From assembly GCF_003313245.1 (NCBI RefSeq), contig NZ_QJSD01000016.1, forward strand, positions 1-64,000: a stretch of 64,000 nt of DNA, read 5' to 3'. The stretch comes from Primorskyibacter marinus (GTDB taxonomy: Bacteria; Pseudomonadota; Alphaproteobacteria; Rhodobacterales; Rhodobacteraceae). A program made the translations under genes and the position numbers. This document shows, in pieces, positions 1 through 8,244 of the stretch (position 1 is the stretch's first letter; each line of letters starts with the position of its first letter). The notes beneath the pieces were generated by a model that saw only the letters and a program-made list of their open reading frames with translations, had not been told where the DNA came from and made no database searches.

Positions 1-1439
1 ACCCACAACCTATTCTGGCACCCCTCCGGAAGGCGCTGACACAACAATATCAGCGCACGAACGCCAATGCTGCTGCCAATCCACATCTGAAGGTACGTGC
101 CGATGGCACCTTCCACATCGCTACCCCGGCAGCCGGGGCGGATGGTTCCAGCCCAACCAATGAACTGTTTCCTCAACGGCACGATGTACCGCTGGCACAG
201 GTGCTTGAGACGATCAATAATCACTGCGCGATGCTCGGCGCTTTCGAACACTGGCAGCAGACCCACATTCGTCAGGCGGTCTCCCGCCCCGCACTCCTGG
301 CTGGGATCATGGGCCTTGGATGTGGAATCGGCGTGCGCAAAATGGCAAGGATCTCGTCTCGCGTGACCGAGGGCGAACTGGAACACATCGTTAATTGGCG
401 GTTTTCTCTCGACAATATCCGCGCCGCGAACGACGCTGTGGTCAAAGCTATGGATGAGATGGACCTGCCCAATATCTATCGGAACAAGGCGGACAAGCTG
501 CACACCGCCAGTGATGGGCAAAAGTTCGAGGTTCGCGGCGAAAGCCTCGCTGCCAGCCGTTCGTTCAAGTATTTTGGCCAGGGACAAGGCGTCAGCGCCT
601 ACACATTCGTTGATGAACGCCACATCCTCTGGCATTCCCTTATGATCAGCGCTGCTGATCGGGAAAGCGCGTTCGTAATCGATGGCCTCATGTGCAATGA
701 CGTCGTCAAAAGTGACATCCATTCCACCGACAGCCACGGCTACACCGAAGCCATCTTCGGGATGACGCACCTGCTGGGCTTTTCCTTCGCCCCACGGATC
801 AAAGGCATTGGAAAACAGACCCTCTACATCTTCAAGCCGGACCGCCCAAGGGATCATGATTGGATCATCGCGCCGGACAAAACCATCAATGAGACCCTGA
901 TCCGCGAAAACTGGGATGCTCTGTTACGTCTGGTCGCCACCATCAAGCTCAAGGAAAACACCGCGTCCGACATCTTCCGGCGGCTCAATTCCTATTCCCG
1001 GCAGCACGCGCTCTATCAGACTCTGAAAGCCTTCGGGCAGATCATCAAATCGCTGTTCATCCTGCGCTATGTCGATGACCTGAGCCTGCGGCAGGCCATC
1101 GAACGTCAGCTCAACAAGGTCGAACTCGCCAACCGCTTCACCCGCGCTGTCGCCGTTGGCAATCCCCGCGAGTTCACCCAAGCCGAAAAAGAGGAACAGG
1201 AGATCGCCGAGGCCTGCAACCGCCTCATCAAAAACAGCATCATCTGTTGGAACTACCTCTACCTCGCCCACCAACTCGAAAGGGCCCCGGATGAGGAAAC
1301 CAAAGAAAACCTGCGTCGCACGATCGCCGCACACGCCCCAATGGCCTGGGCACACATCAACATGCTCGGCGAATACGACTTCTCTGATGATAAACTCCGC
1401 GACGCGCTCGGAATCCTCCCCCTGAAATCAGCCGCCTGA
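1..1439 (+). CDS. tnpA: Tn3-family transposase TnpA, C-terminal part (5' end outside window)
   Basis: The reading frame is open from the first bases of the window (frame starting at base 3) to the stop at 1437-1439, so the gene is cut by the window edge and not internally truncated. The protein matches the C-terminal catalytic half of Tn3-type DDE transposases: the segment STDSHGYTEAIFGMTHLLGF is the typical D-x-H-G-Y-T-E region, followed by FAPRIKG and the family's end with WNYLYLAHQL and MAWAHINMLGEYDF. Full Tn3 transposases are near 1000 residues, so roughly half is present. It cuts and joins the transposon ends in replicative transposition. No resolvase is visible, and I could not define the terminal inverted repeat with confidence between 1440 and 1510. 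Confidence 0.93.
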   Translation, partial: PQPILAPLRKALTQQYQRTNANAAANPHLKVRADGTFHIATPAAGADGSSPTNELFPQRHDVPLAQVLETINNHCAMLGAFEHWQQTHIRQAVSRPALLAGIMGLGCGIGVRKMARISSRVTEGELEHIVNWRFSLDNIRAANDAVVKAMDEMDLPNIYRNKADKLHTASDGQKFEVRGESLAASRSFKYFGQGQGVSAYTFVDERHILWHSLMISAADRESAFVIDGLMCNDVVKSDIHSTDSHGYTEAIFGMTHLLGFSFAPRIKGIGKQTLYIFKPDRPRDHDWIIAPDKTINETLIRENWDALLRLVATIKLKENTASDIFRRLNSYSRQHALYQTLKAFGQIIKSLFILRYVDDLSLRQAIERQLNKVELANRFTRAVAVGNPREFTQAEKEEQEIAEACNRLIKNSIICWNYLYLAHQLERAPDEETKENLRRTIAAHAPMAWAHINMLGEYDFSDDKLRDALGILPLKSAA

Positions 1440-1487
1440 CACACCCTCCAGATCAGGGGGAGATAAAACAGGAAAAATCACAACGAA

Positions 1488-3131
1488 TTAACCGCTTACA
1501 GAGATCCCTGTGGGACCAAACGTTCCTTTATGCCGACGGACCCAACCCTCGGGGTCGGACAGGAAGGAAACAAGTGCATCGCGTGTCCACGTTCCGCCGG
1601 TCCGTTGCAGCGCGCCGGAATACCCGGCAAAGGCGGTTCCGGCGATGGGCCGCCCCATGACACCGTATAGCGACGGCCCCGCCCCGTGAATGAGCTCTTC
1701 GTAAGAGTGGCATTCGTTGCAGCTGACAAGCGTGCCTTGAACGGCATCGGCGCGGGCCTGCGTCATGCCGTCCGCGACCAACCCGGCGACCAGCCCTTCA
1801 AGCGGGTCCGTGCGCTCTTCGATGGTGAAGATCACCAACTCGTTCGAATCCAGCATCACGGCAAGCTTTTCCGGCCCCACCTGCAACACATCGCGAATGC
1901 GTTCCCCGATCGGGATCGGTTCCAGCAGCATGACTCTGTCATCCCGGATCCGGGCCCGGAACAGGGTTCGGCCCTTCAGGGACCCGATCAGCAGGTCGCC
2001 ATCCCAGGTTTCGTGGAAACCTTCCACCCGCGCCAGCGAGGAGACCGCCGCAGATGGCGTCCAGGCATAGACCGGCGCTTTATAAACCTCATGCCGCCCC
2101 GGGGCACCCACCGTCGGGGCCGGCAGGCCGTTATAGAGCGTGCCGAGGTTTTCCAAAGGCCAGCCGTAATTTTCACCGTCGACGATCAGGTTGAGCTCGT
2201 CGCCCCCCTTCATGCCATGTTCGGTGGTCCAGAGCCGCCCTTGCCGATCAAGCTCTATCCCTTGCAGGTTCCTGTGCCCCTTGGAGTAGTGACGGCTTTC
2301 TCCTGTGGCCAGGTTGATCTCGATCGTCTTGCCGTAATCGCTGTCATCGGACTGAATTCCGGCATCCTTGCGATAGAACCCCTCGCGGTGATACTCGCCG
2401 CTTCCCATGTAGAGCAGGTTCGGCGCTTTGAACGCCACACGCCCCCCGCCCATATAGCCCACGATCAGCTCGCGGCTGGGATTGAATTCGAGACAGGGCG
2501 AGGTTTCGAACACGATCTCCCAGTCATCCGGCCCGGCCTGCACATCCTTGATCGAGCTGACGTCAGCCGCGATCCGCAATCCGGCCAGACGGGACCGGTA
2601 ACATTCATTCGCGACATCAATGTAGGTATAGGACGAAATCAGCCCCCGGAAGGCTTCGCTGTCGATGAACTCGATATCCATGAAGCGCAGCGCGTCTTCT
2701 TTTGCCCATTGATCGGGGTATTTTTCCGCCGCCAGCGCGACATATCCGGCTATTCCCGTCTCGGGCGGGCGGATCCCGCTCTCGATCAGCCCGTTGCCTT
2801 CTTCAAGGTAGTAGATGGTGCCGTGATGGTTGATCATCAGGACATCCTCACCCCATTGGGTCAACCCGCCGCCATTGAGGAAATCGTTGTCATCCCTGGT
2901 GTATGTGGTGCCCAAGAGGGTCAGAAAGGCGGTTTCGACGCGCTGAACCCGTACGGCGGTTTCGCTGGGCATCCCGATTTCGCGGCGGACCTTGCGGATG
3001 ACACGTTCAGCCAAACCATAAAGGGGGGCGATCTGTTCGCGGTGGGAAAAATAACCCAAGGCACCGACGCCCGCAGCGACTGCTGCCAGAACGCATGAGC
3101 AAAGGACAACACCGGCAAGCCAGCGTTTCAT
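1488..3131 (-). CDS. PQQ-dependent sugar dehydrogenase fused to cytochrome c, C-terminus shortened
   Basis: 547 residues starting with a signal peptide-like segment (KRWLAGVVLCSCVLAAVAAG), so a periplasmic enzyme. The central part shows the glucose/sorbosone dehydrogenase beta-propeller signature WTTEHGMKGGDELNLIVDG followed by NYGWP. The C-terminal part carries one haem c motif, CNECH, near residue 473, followed by the GPSLYGVMGR stretch of small class I cytochromes. Such a domain normally continues past a G-T-x-M segment with the axial Met; here the protein reads HKGTFGPTGISVSG and stops, without that Met. The gene converges on the Tn3 transposase with under 50 bases between stops, so I infer the 3' end was replaced by transposon sequence. 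Electron transfer may be lost. A weak RBS (gagg) precedes the ATG. Confidence 0.85.
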   Translation of the reverse strand: MKRWLAGVVLCSCVLAAVAAGVGALGYFSHREQIAPLYGLAERVIRKVRREIGMPSETAVRVQRVETAFLTLLGTTYTRDDNDFLNGGGLTQWGEDVLMINHHGTIYYLEEGNGLIESGIRPPETGIAGYVALAAEKYPDQWAKEDALRFMDIEFIDSEAFRGLISSYTYIDVANECYRSRLAGLRIAADVSSIKDVQAGPDDWEIVFETSPCLEFNPSRELIVGYMGGGRVAFKAPNLLYMGSGEYHREGFYRKDAGIQSDDSDYGKTIEINLATGESRHYSKGHRNLQGIELDRQGRLWTTEHGMKGGDELNLIVDGENYGWPLENLGTLYNGLPAPTVGAPGRHEVYKAPVYAWTPSAAVSSLARVEGFHETWDGDLLIGSLKGRTLFRARIRDDRVMLLEPIPIGERIRDVLQVGPEKLAVMLDSNELVIFTIEERTDPLEGLVAGLVADGMTQARADAVQGTLVSCNECHSYEELIHGAGPSLYGVMGRPIAGTAFAGYSGALQRTGGTWTRDALVSFLSDPEGWVRRHKGTFGPTGISVSG

Positions 3132-3606
3132 GGGAAAACCTCGGTTGGCCTTCTGTTTGTATATTGATATTTGTTTGAAAAGTCACGAAAGGTTGCAACC
3201 TCTCTGTGGACGATTCTGCACATGTCTGGTCCGGATACGACTTGTCACATAAACATCGCCGTGCTGCGGGCCTTTCAGGCCAAGGTCAATTTACCAAATG
3301 ACACAAATGTCTGACATCAGAGCCAATGGGTCAGTTTAGGGTAATTTGATAAGAGAGGATTCCTGTCTCATCGTAACCACCAAGGGGTGAAGATGAGACA
3401 GCAATCCGGAACACGCAAAAGCCACGGCAACGCAGGCCGTCACGAACTTTTGGGCAGTTTCGGGCAGCCTGATCCCCTCAAGGATATCAAAACCCCACCT
3501 GATATGCGCGATGGGTCGTCAGGGTTGGAATTGCTTGCTGCTTTGCAGCTTTTGACGTAGTGATCTGCGTGAAAAATCTATTGAAATTCGAATATTCCGG
3601 CGTGGC
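3132..3606. other. Intergenic region upstream of two divergent genes
   Basis: 475 bases, AT-richer than the flanks, between the divergently transcribed sugar dehydrogenase and the first Gfo/Idh oxidoreductase. It must hold promoters for both. The only clear structure is a perfect 10-bp inverted repeat, CTGTCTCATC at 3363-3372 and GATGAGACAG at 3392-3401, with a 19-base loop containing a purine-rich AAGGGGTGAAG tract just before an ATG. No strong -35/-10 pair was identified. Confidence 0.5.
3393..3560 (+). CDS. Possible small ORF, 55 residues, unknown
   Basis: A short frame begins at the ATG at 3393, right behind an AAGGGGTGAAG tract that could be a ribosome binding site, and ends with TAG at 3558-3560, about 45 bases before the first oxidoreductase gene. 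The predicted peptide is hydrophilic at its start (MRQQSGTRKSHGNAGRHELL) and ends in a leucine-rich tail (LELLAALQLLT). I do not recognise it. The start codon sits in the right arm of a 10-bp inverted repeat, so its translation, or that of the downstream operon, could be structure-controlled. It may equally be untranslated leader. Confidence 0.25.
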   Translation: MRQQSGTRKSHGNAGRHELLGSFGQPDPLKDIKTPPDMRDGSSGLELLAALQLLT

Positions 3607-4755
3607 ATGGTAAACAAGATGAACTCTGTAGTGATCGTGGGAACCGGGTTCGTCGCCGACCTTTACATGCGATCCCAGGAGCTGCATCCGGACGTGGAGA
3701 TTATTGGCGCTTTCGATATTCGACCTGACCGTCTTGCGGAATTTTGCAACCACTGGAAGGTGCAAGAGTTTGACAGTTTGGAAGCACTTTTAGACAGGCT
3801 GCCAGAAAACGGATTGGTGTTGAACCTGACAACGCCATCAGCACACTACCAGGTCACTCGCGACTGCCTTCTGGCAGGAAAACACGTTTATTCAGAAAAG
3901 CCGCTGGCGACTGATTTGAAACATGCCGAGGAACTTGTCGATCTGGCCAGGTCTCGAGGGTTGCAGCTAGGTGGGGCGCCCTGCTCCTATCTGTCCGAGG
4001 CGGCCATGTCGCTTGCAGAGGCGGTACAGGAAGACATATGTGGTCCGGTTCGGCTGATATATGCGGAAATGGATGACGGGTTCATCCCACAGGCCCCTCA
4101 CGAAAAGTGGTTCAGCGAAAGCGGGGCGCCCTGGCCCTATGAGGATGAAATGCGGACCGGCTGTACGCTGGAGCATGCCGGTTATGTGCTCACATGGATG
4201 ATTGCAATTTTCGGATCGATCCGATCGATAACGGCTTTCTCAGCACCGACGATCGACAAAGGGCTTGATCCGGCATGTCATACACCTGACATGTCGGTGG
4301 GCATATTGCGATTTGAGTCCGGTCCCATTCTGCGTCTGACCATTACCGTCGTTGCACCGCACAACCACGAACTGCTTGTGACCGGCGACAAGGGCATCCT
4401 GCAGATGAAGGATACATGGAACAATTATGCCAAGCTCTTGTACCGCCGACGCTTTCAGATCCGGAGGCGTCTCATGGAGTCGCCGCTACCCAAGCGATTG
4501 CGTTTTGGCAGGCGGCAGAGTGGCGCGCGCGCCTCGCGGCGGGGATCGTCGACCATGGATTACTTTCTAGGGCCGGTTGACCTTTTCCACTCCATTTCCA
4601 GGGGTGACGTGGATACGCGCGCAACGGAACTGGCCTTGCATACAACGGAAGCCACACTGGCCCTCCAGAATGCAGGCGAAGAGGGTGCCGTCTATCACAT
4701 GCAATCAAGATGTGACCCGCTGCCGATCCTGGATCAGAAGGCCGCCGCGCCTTGA
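3607..4755 (+). CDS. Gfo/Idh/MocA-family oxidoreductase
   Basis: 382 residues. The N-terminal Rossmann fold shows VVIVGTGFVADLYMRSQE as the nucleotide-binding glycine-rich loop, and the family motif EKP occurs in HVYSEKPLATDLKHAEELVD, where the Lys is usually catalytic. The C-terminal alpha/beta substrate domain follows. The family oxidises or epimerises sugars and nucleotide sugars with NAD(P). The stop overlaps the TTG start of the next gene (TTGA), so the two are translationally coupled, and a glycosyltransferase follows. I infer a role in making a modified sugar donor. An alternative start is the ATG at 3619, which places the glycine loop closer to the N-terminus. Substrate is unknown. 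Confidence 0.88.
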   Translation: MVNKMNSVVIVGTGFVADLYMRSQELHPDVEIIGAFDIRPDRLAEFCNHWKVQEFDSLEALLDRLPENGLVLNLTTPSAHYQVTRDCLLAGKHVYSEKPLATDLKHAEELVDLARSRGLQLGGAPCSYLSEAAMSLAEAVQEDICGPVRLIYAEMDDGFIPQAPHEKWFSESGAPWPYEDEMRTGCTLEHAGYVLTWMIAIFGSIRSITAFSAPTIDKGLDPACHTPDMSVGILRFESGPILRLTITVVAPHNHELLVTGDKGILQMKDTWNNYAKLLYRRRFQIRRRLMESPLPKRLRFGRRQSGARASRRGSSTMDYFLGPVDLFHSISRGDVDTRATELALHTTEATLALQNAGEEGAVYHMQSRCDPLPILDQKAAAP

Positions 4756-5801
4756 GCAGAGTATCCGCCCAAGAGAGTGTCCGCCTGGGAATTGTCGGGA
4801 CCGGCGCAATGGCGTCCGAGATGGCGCGGGCGACAGCGACCATCCCGCAACTTGCGGTCACTGCAGTGCTTTCCCGAAGCGCCGACCGGGCGGATGCATT
4901 CTGCAAACTCCACTCGCTTGATGCCATAGGTTGCAGCGACATTGGTGACTTTTTCGACCAGACAGACGCCGTCTATATAGCGACCCCGCCGGGACAGCAT
5001 GCGGCCCTGCTGGACAATGCGATTGATGCGGGTAAACCCGCTTTGTGTGAAAAGCCTCTGACCGGGTCACCGGAGGAGACAGGGAGAGTGCTGTCCAAGG
5101 CCCGGGCGCAGGGGGTCCTGGTCATGGAAGCGATCTGGACACTGGCCTTGCCTGCGTATCGCGCCCTGAAAACCAGAACGGCGCATTCTCGGCCGGGTTT
5201 TTTACAGTTTGATTTTTCTTATCCCCTGAACGCCAGCGATAAATCCCATTATCTAGATCCCGAAAATGGCGGCGTTCTGTTAGACCGGGCCGTCTACGGC
5301 TATGCAGCGGCCATCCACCTCCTGGGAGACGTGGTGAGCCAATCGGTCTTCGTAACCCGCAACGCGGATGGGCTTGATACCAGCGCAGAATTGCGTCTGG
5401 AACATGAAGGGCACGCACGATCTTTGATTACACTGGCTTTTGACCGGGTTGGCCCCAATCTCCTCCATCTCTCAAACGAATTCGGGTTACTGACCCTCGG
5501 GCCAAGCTCTCTGGCGGGCGAAACGCTTGTGCACAGGCCCTACCCCAAGCTTGCGCCATCTCAGGATGGACCAAAGCGGATAGGGCTCAAAGACAGGCTG
5601 AAATCCATGCCGGCCCTGCGCCGCCTGAAGGCGCGTGTGCCAACCCAGCCGGAATTCTTTGGTTTCGGCGCTTCAAGTTATGCACCGATACTTCAGGAAT
5701 TTCAGACCACAATCGCGCAAGGCAAAATACAAAGCAACATTGTCCCGCATGATCTCAGCGAACGGGTTTCCCGGCTAACCCACGAAGCCCGATCACAGTA
5801 A
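4752..5801 (+). CDS. Gfo/Idh/MocA-family oxidoreductase, second copy
   Basis: 349 residues from a TTG start that overlaps the preceding stop codon. The Rossmann loop reads VRLGIVGTGAMASEMARA, and the catalytic-type EKP motif is in PALCEKPLTGSPEETGRVL, followed by VLVMEAIWT, a segment common in the dehydrogenase branch of the family. It is clearly paralogous to the gene before it but not a recent duplicate. The pair probably acts in successive redox steps on one sugar nucleotide, with the GT4 enzyme downstream using the product (inference from operon order). Base composition is more AT-rich than the genes from about 8250 onward. Confidence 0.87.
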   Translation: MSRVSAQESVRLGIVGTGAMASEMARATATIPQLAVTAVLSRSADRADAFCKLHSLDAIGCSDIGDFFDQTDAVYIATPPGQHAALLDNAIDAGKPALCEKPLTGSPEETGRVLSKARAQGVLVMEAIWTLALPAYRALKTRTAHSRPGFLQFDFSYPLNASDKSHYLDPENGGVLLDRAVYGYAAAIHLLGDVVSQSVFVTRNADGLDTSAELRLEHEGHARSLITLAFDRVGPNLLHLSNEFGLLTLGPSSLAGETLVHRPYPKLAPSQDGPKRIGLKDRLKSMPALRRLKARVPTQPEFFGFGASSYAPILQEFQTTIAQGKIQSNIVPHDLSERVSRLTHEARSQ

Positions 5802-5814
5802 CAGGATTGACGGC

Positions 5815-7017
5815 ATGAATTTTGCCTATCTCATGAATGCGTACCCCATGACCAGCACGACCTTTATCCGGCGTGAGATCGAGGCACATGAGCGAGCCGG
5901 TTTCAAGGTAAAGCGCTTTGCAATTCGTCCTTGGGATCAAAATCTCGTTGACCCAAAGGATATCGAGGAACAGAAAAGGACTTACTACCTTCTTGGGCAA
6001 GGGTTTTTCACCCTTGTGATGGCCTTCTTACGGGAATCTTTCACCAACCCCGCGGGGCTGTTGCGTGCGTTCCGCGCAACGCTGCAGATGATGGCAAACA
6101 CGAATGCCAAGAAGTGGAAACAATTCGCCTATCTTCTGGAAGCCGTCCTGCTGAAACAGCAGACCGTTGCGCAGGGCATTCAACACCTGCATGTGCATTT
6201 TTCCACCAATTCCGCAAGCGTGGCACTGCTGTCCTTTTTACTGGGCGGACCATCTTACAGCGTAACCGTACATGGCCCCGACGAATTATTCGAGATGACG
6301 GAAAATTCTCTGTCGTTGAAAGTCGAGCACGCAACATTTATCGCGGCAATTACGGATTACTGCCGCAGAATGGTTGATTCCCATACGGGTGGACACAACA
6401 CTGACAAAATCCACATTGTCCGTTGCGGTCTGGATCTTGCTGAATTTGCAGGGGCCACGGATGTCCCCCGGAATTTGAACCTTGTCTGCGTAGGGCGTCT
6501 TTGCACAGCGAAAGCACAGCATCTTCTTGTCGAAGCTGTCGGCGAGATCGCAGCCCGATATCCGGAGATGAAATTGGTCCTCATCGGTGATGGGGATCAA
6601 CGCCCTCTGGTTGAGGCAACAATTGATCGGCTCGGGCTACAGCACCATGTGGAATTGGCGGGCTGGAAGACAAATGAAGAGGTGCGGGATGCTCTGCGCA
6701 AGTCACGGGCGCTGCTTTTGCCAAGCCTCGCGGAAGGTCTTCCCATCGTGATCATGGAGAGTTTCGCGTTGGGCCGCCCGGTCCTGACGACCCGAATCAA
6801 TGGTATCCCGGAACTTGTCGACGCATCCTGCGGATGGTTGGCGCAGCCTGGTGATAAAGAGACACTGGTTGAATGCCTCGACGCGTTGTTATCAAAACAA
6901 ACCGATGATCTGACGCGGATGGGTCAAACAGGACGAAAGCGTGTTCTTGATTTTCATGACCAGGATACAAACGCTGGACAACTTCGAGAACTGCTTGTGG
7001 CTCACCAATCCGAATGA
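5815..7017 (+). CDS. GT4-type glycosyltransferase
   Basis: 400 residues, cytoplasmic GT-B fold. The N-terminus (YLMNAYPMTSTTFIRREIEA) is the pattern of the group of GT4 enzymes seen in exopolysaccharide loci. The C-terminal donor-binding domain begins near NLVCVGRLCTAKAQHLLVEA and contains LLLPSLAEGLPIVIMESFALGRPVL, matching the E-x7-E signature region of GT4 transferases. It starts 13 bases after the second oxidoreductase, so the three genes form one operon. Sugar donor and acceptor cannot be told. It converges with the VPLPA protein gene, with 132 bases between stops and no obvious terminator. Confidence 0.88.
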   Translation: MNFAYLMNAYPMTSTTFIRREIEAHERAGFKVKRFAIRPWDQNLVDPKDIEEQKRTYYLLGQGFFTLVMAFLRESFTNPAGLLRAFRATLQMMANTNAKKWKQFAYLLEAVLLKQQTVAQGIQHLHVHFSTNSASVALLSFLLGGPSYSVTVHGPDELFEMTENSLSLKVEHATFIAAITDYCRRMVDSHTGGHNTDKIHIVRCGLDLAEFAGATDVPRNLNLVCVGRLCTAKAQHLLVEAVGEIAARYPEMKLVLIGDGDQRPLVEATIDRLGLQHHVELAGWKTNEEVRDALRKSRALLLPSLAEGLPIVIMESFALGRPVLTTRINGIPELVDASCGWLAQPGDKETLVECLDALLSKQTDDLTRMGQTGRKRVLDFHDQDTNAGQLRELLVAHQSE

Positions 7018-7149
7018 AGCTGTGAAGCGGGCACAGAAAACCGGATAGTTGGCTAGGGCCATGACACAGAAGGGACCGGCCGGGGCGGGCTTGCGCTTTG
7101 GCCGGGATCGATCCGCGCGTAATATCCGGCGGGACCGCCGCTCGTGGTG

Positions 7150-7851
7150 CTACCGGGCAGCACGCCTGCGAGCGGCCCCCGCGCCCATCAACCCAAAGGC
7201 AGACGCGAACAACAACAGCGACGCTGGAAGCGGGACCGACGAAAGGTCACCCGATATTGACAGGCTGTCTAGGTCCGTGCGGAATTGCAAACCGTTGGAC
7301 AGCCCGCCGCCACTCAGCCCACTGAAGTCGATTGACATAAGTGTGTACGCATCCGTCGCGCGCTCATGGCCAGCAAGCTTGAACCCTTTGGAATAGGTCA
7401 CATCGATTACGCCTTCCGGATCATCGTCTCCGGCCACTTCAAAGGCGTAACCGCCCTTCGTCCCATAGGTGTCTTCGCCGGGCTGTGTGGACCTGCTGAT
7501 GTCGAAGACAGCGTTAGCAGCGCGGACGTCCAGGGACAAAGACAAAAGCGACTTTGTCACGGACAATTCGAATGGCCGCCACCCATAAATCAAGCTAAAT
7601 CCGGATCCAACAGACTGGCCAAAAGAATTCCTTGTCGGGCTCCAAGTAACCACCTCGGTTGTACCGTCAACATAAGACGCGGTCACAACCATTCCCGTCA
7701 GGTCGCGGCCTTGCGTGACCGTATTGTCTCTAATTCCATGGAAACTTTGGTACTGCTCTCCGATGGACTTATGCGTGACATTCACGGTTGACGCCATCGC
7801 AGCGCAAGGAATTGCAAGAAAAATCAACGGCAAAAGGAATTTTTTGAACAC
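7150..7851 (-). CDS. VPLPA-CTERM surface protein, exosortase substrate
   Basis: 233 residues from a GTG start, chosen because ACGGAG lies 9 bases upstream and the protein then opens with a clean signal peptide (VFKKFLLPLIFLAIPCAAMA, cleavage after AMA). The C-terminus is a textbook tripartite sorting signal: VPLPA, a hydrophobic helix (SLLLFASAFGLMGAG) and a basic tail (AARRRAAR). In this family, known as VPLPA-CTERM, a dedicated exosortase (XrtD) cleaves the signal after transport, and the protein is linked to biofilm or exopolysaccharide. The middle looks like an extracellular beta domain with no recognised enzyme motif. A matching exosortase lies at 54986-56587. A longer frame upstream of the GTG is open but has no credible start. 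Confidence 0.88.
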   Translation of the reverse strand: MFKKFLLPLIFLAIPCAAMASTVNVTHKSIGEQYQSFHGIRDNTVTQGRDLTGMVVTASYVDGTTEVVTWSPTRNSFGQSVGSGFSLIYGWRPFELSVTKSLLSLSLDVRAANAVFDISRSTQPGEDTYGTKGGYAFEVAGDDDPEGVIDVTYSKGFKLAGHERATDAYTLMSIDFSGLSGGGLSNGLQFRTDLDSLSISGDLSSVPLPASLLLFASAFGLMGAGAARRRAAR

Positions 7852-8244
7852 AAAAAAATACTCCGTAAACAACAAAAAATTATTTCTAAATCTGCGATAA
7901 TGTAGCCTACACCGGCTTGTCAAGGAGCCTGTGTAGGCTCTGCCTCCGGAAAACTGGACTGTTGGGATCTGGGGTTGCCCGGGCCCGCTCACGATGACGG
8001 ACCGGACGCGTCATGCCGTAAAAGAGCCACGGCGCATAACATTGCCCCAAGATCAGGATCCACAAAGTTTGGCATGCATCATATTTTACCATGGCCGCAT
8101 AAATCCTGCCGCGCGGTTGTAATTTGCGCTATTGGACTTGCAACTTGCGTGGCGAGGAAGAATGCCCGATACACCGGGCGATTTCATCAAGGTCTGGTCT
8201 CTGTGACCGGCTGACATTTTTTACAAGAGGTTGAGGGCAGGATC
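7852..8244. promoter_or_regulatory. Divergent intergenic region with 14-bp interrupted dyad and TTGACA box
   Basis: The region separates the VPLPA protein (minus) from the oxidoreductase operon (plus). At 7904-7917 and 7926-7939 there is an inverted repeat: outer arms AGCCTACAC/GTGTAGGCT, one mismatch, inner arms GGCT/AGCC and an 8-base centre. The centre contains tgtcaa (7918-7923), which on the minus strand reads TTGACA, a perfect -35 box for the VPLPA gene, with CATTAT about 15 bases downstream as a possible -10. The layout suggests a repressor or activator site directly on the promoter. An RNA hairpin is less likely because the dyad lies upstream of the probable transcription start. Nothing else is recognisable in 7940-8244. 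Confidence 0.5.

Noticed and set aside
1445-1510. Possible Tn3 terminal inverted repeat (GGGGGAGATAAAACAGGAAA region or ending GATCCC)
   Set aside because: The G-rich start points the wrong way for an end outside the transposase, and without the other end it cannot be confirmed.
1686-3098. 470-residue plus-strand frame opposite the sugar dehydrogenase
   Set aside because: It lies fully antisense to a gene with clear motifs and a signal peptide; its residue make-up (Arg, Pro, Gly, His rich) is that of a high-GC shadow.
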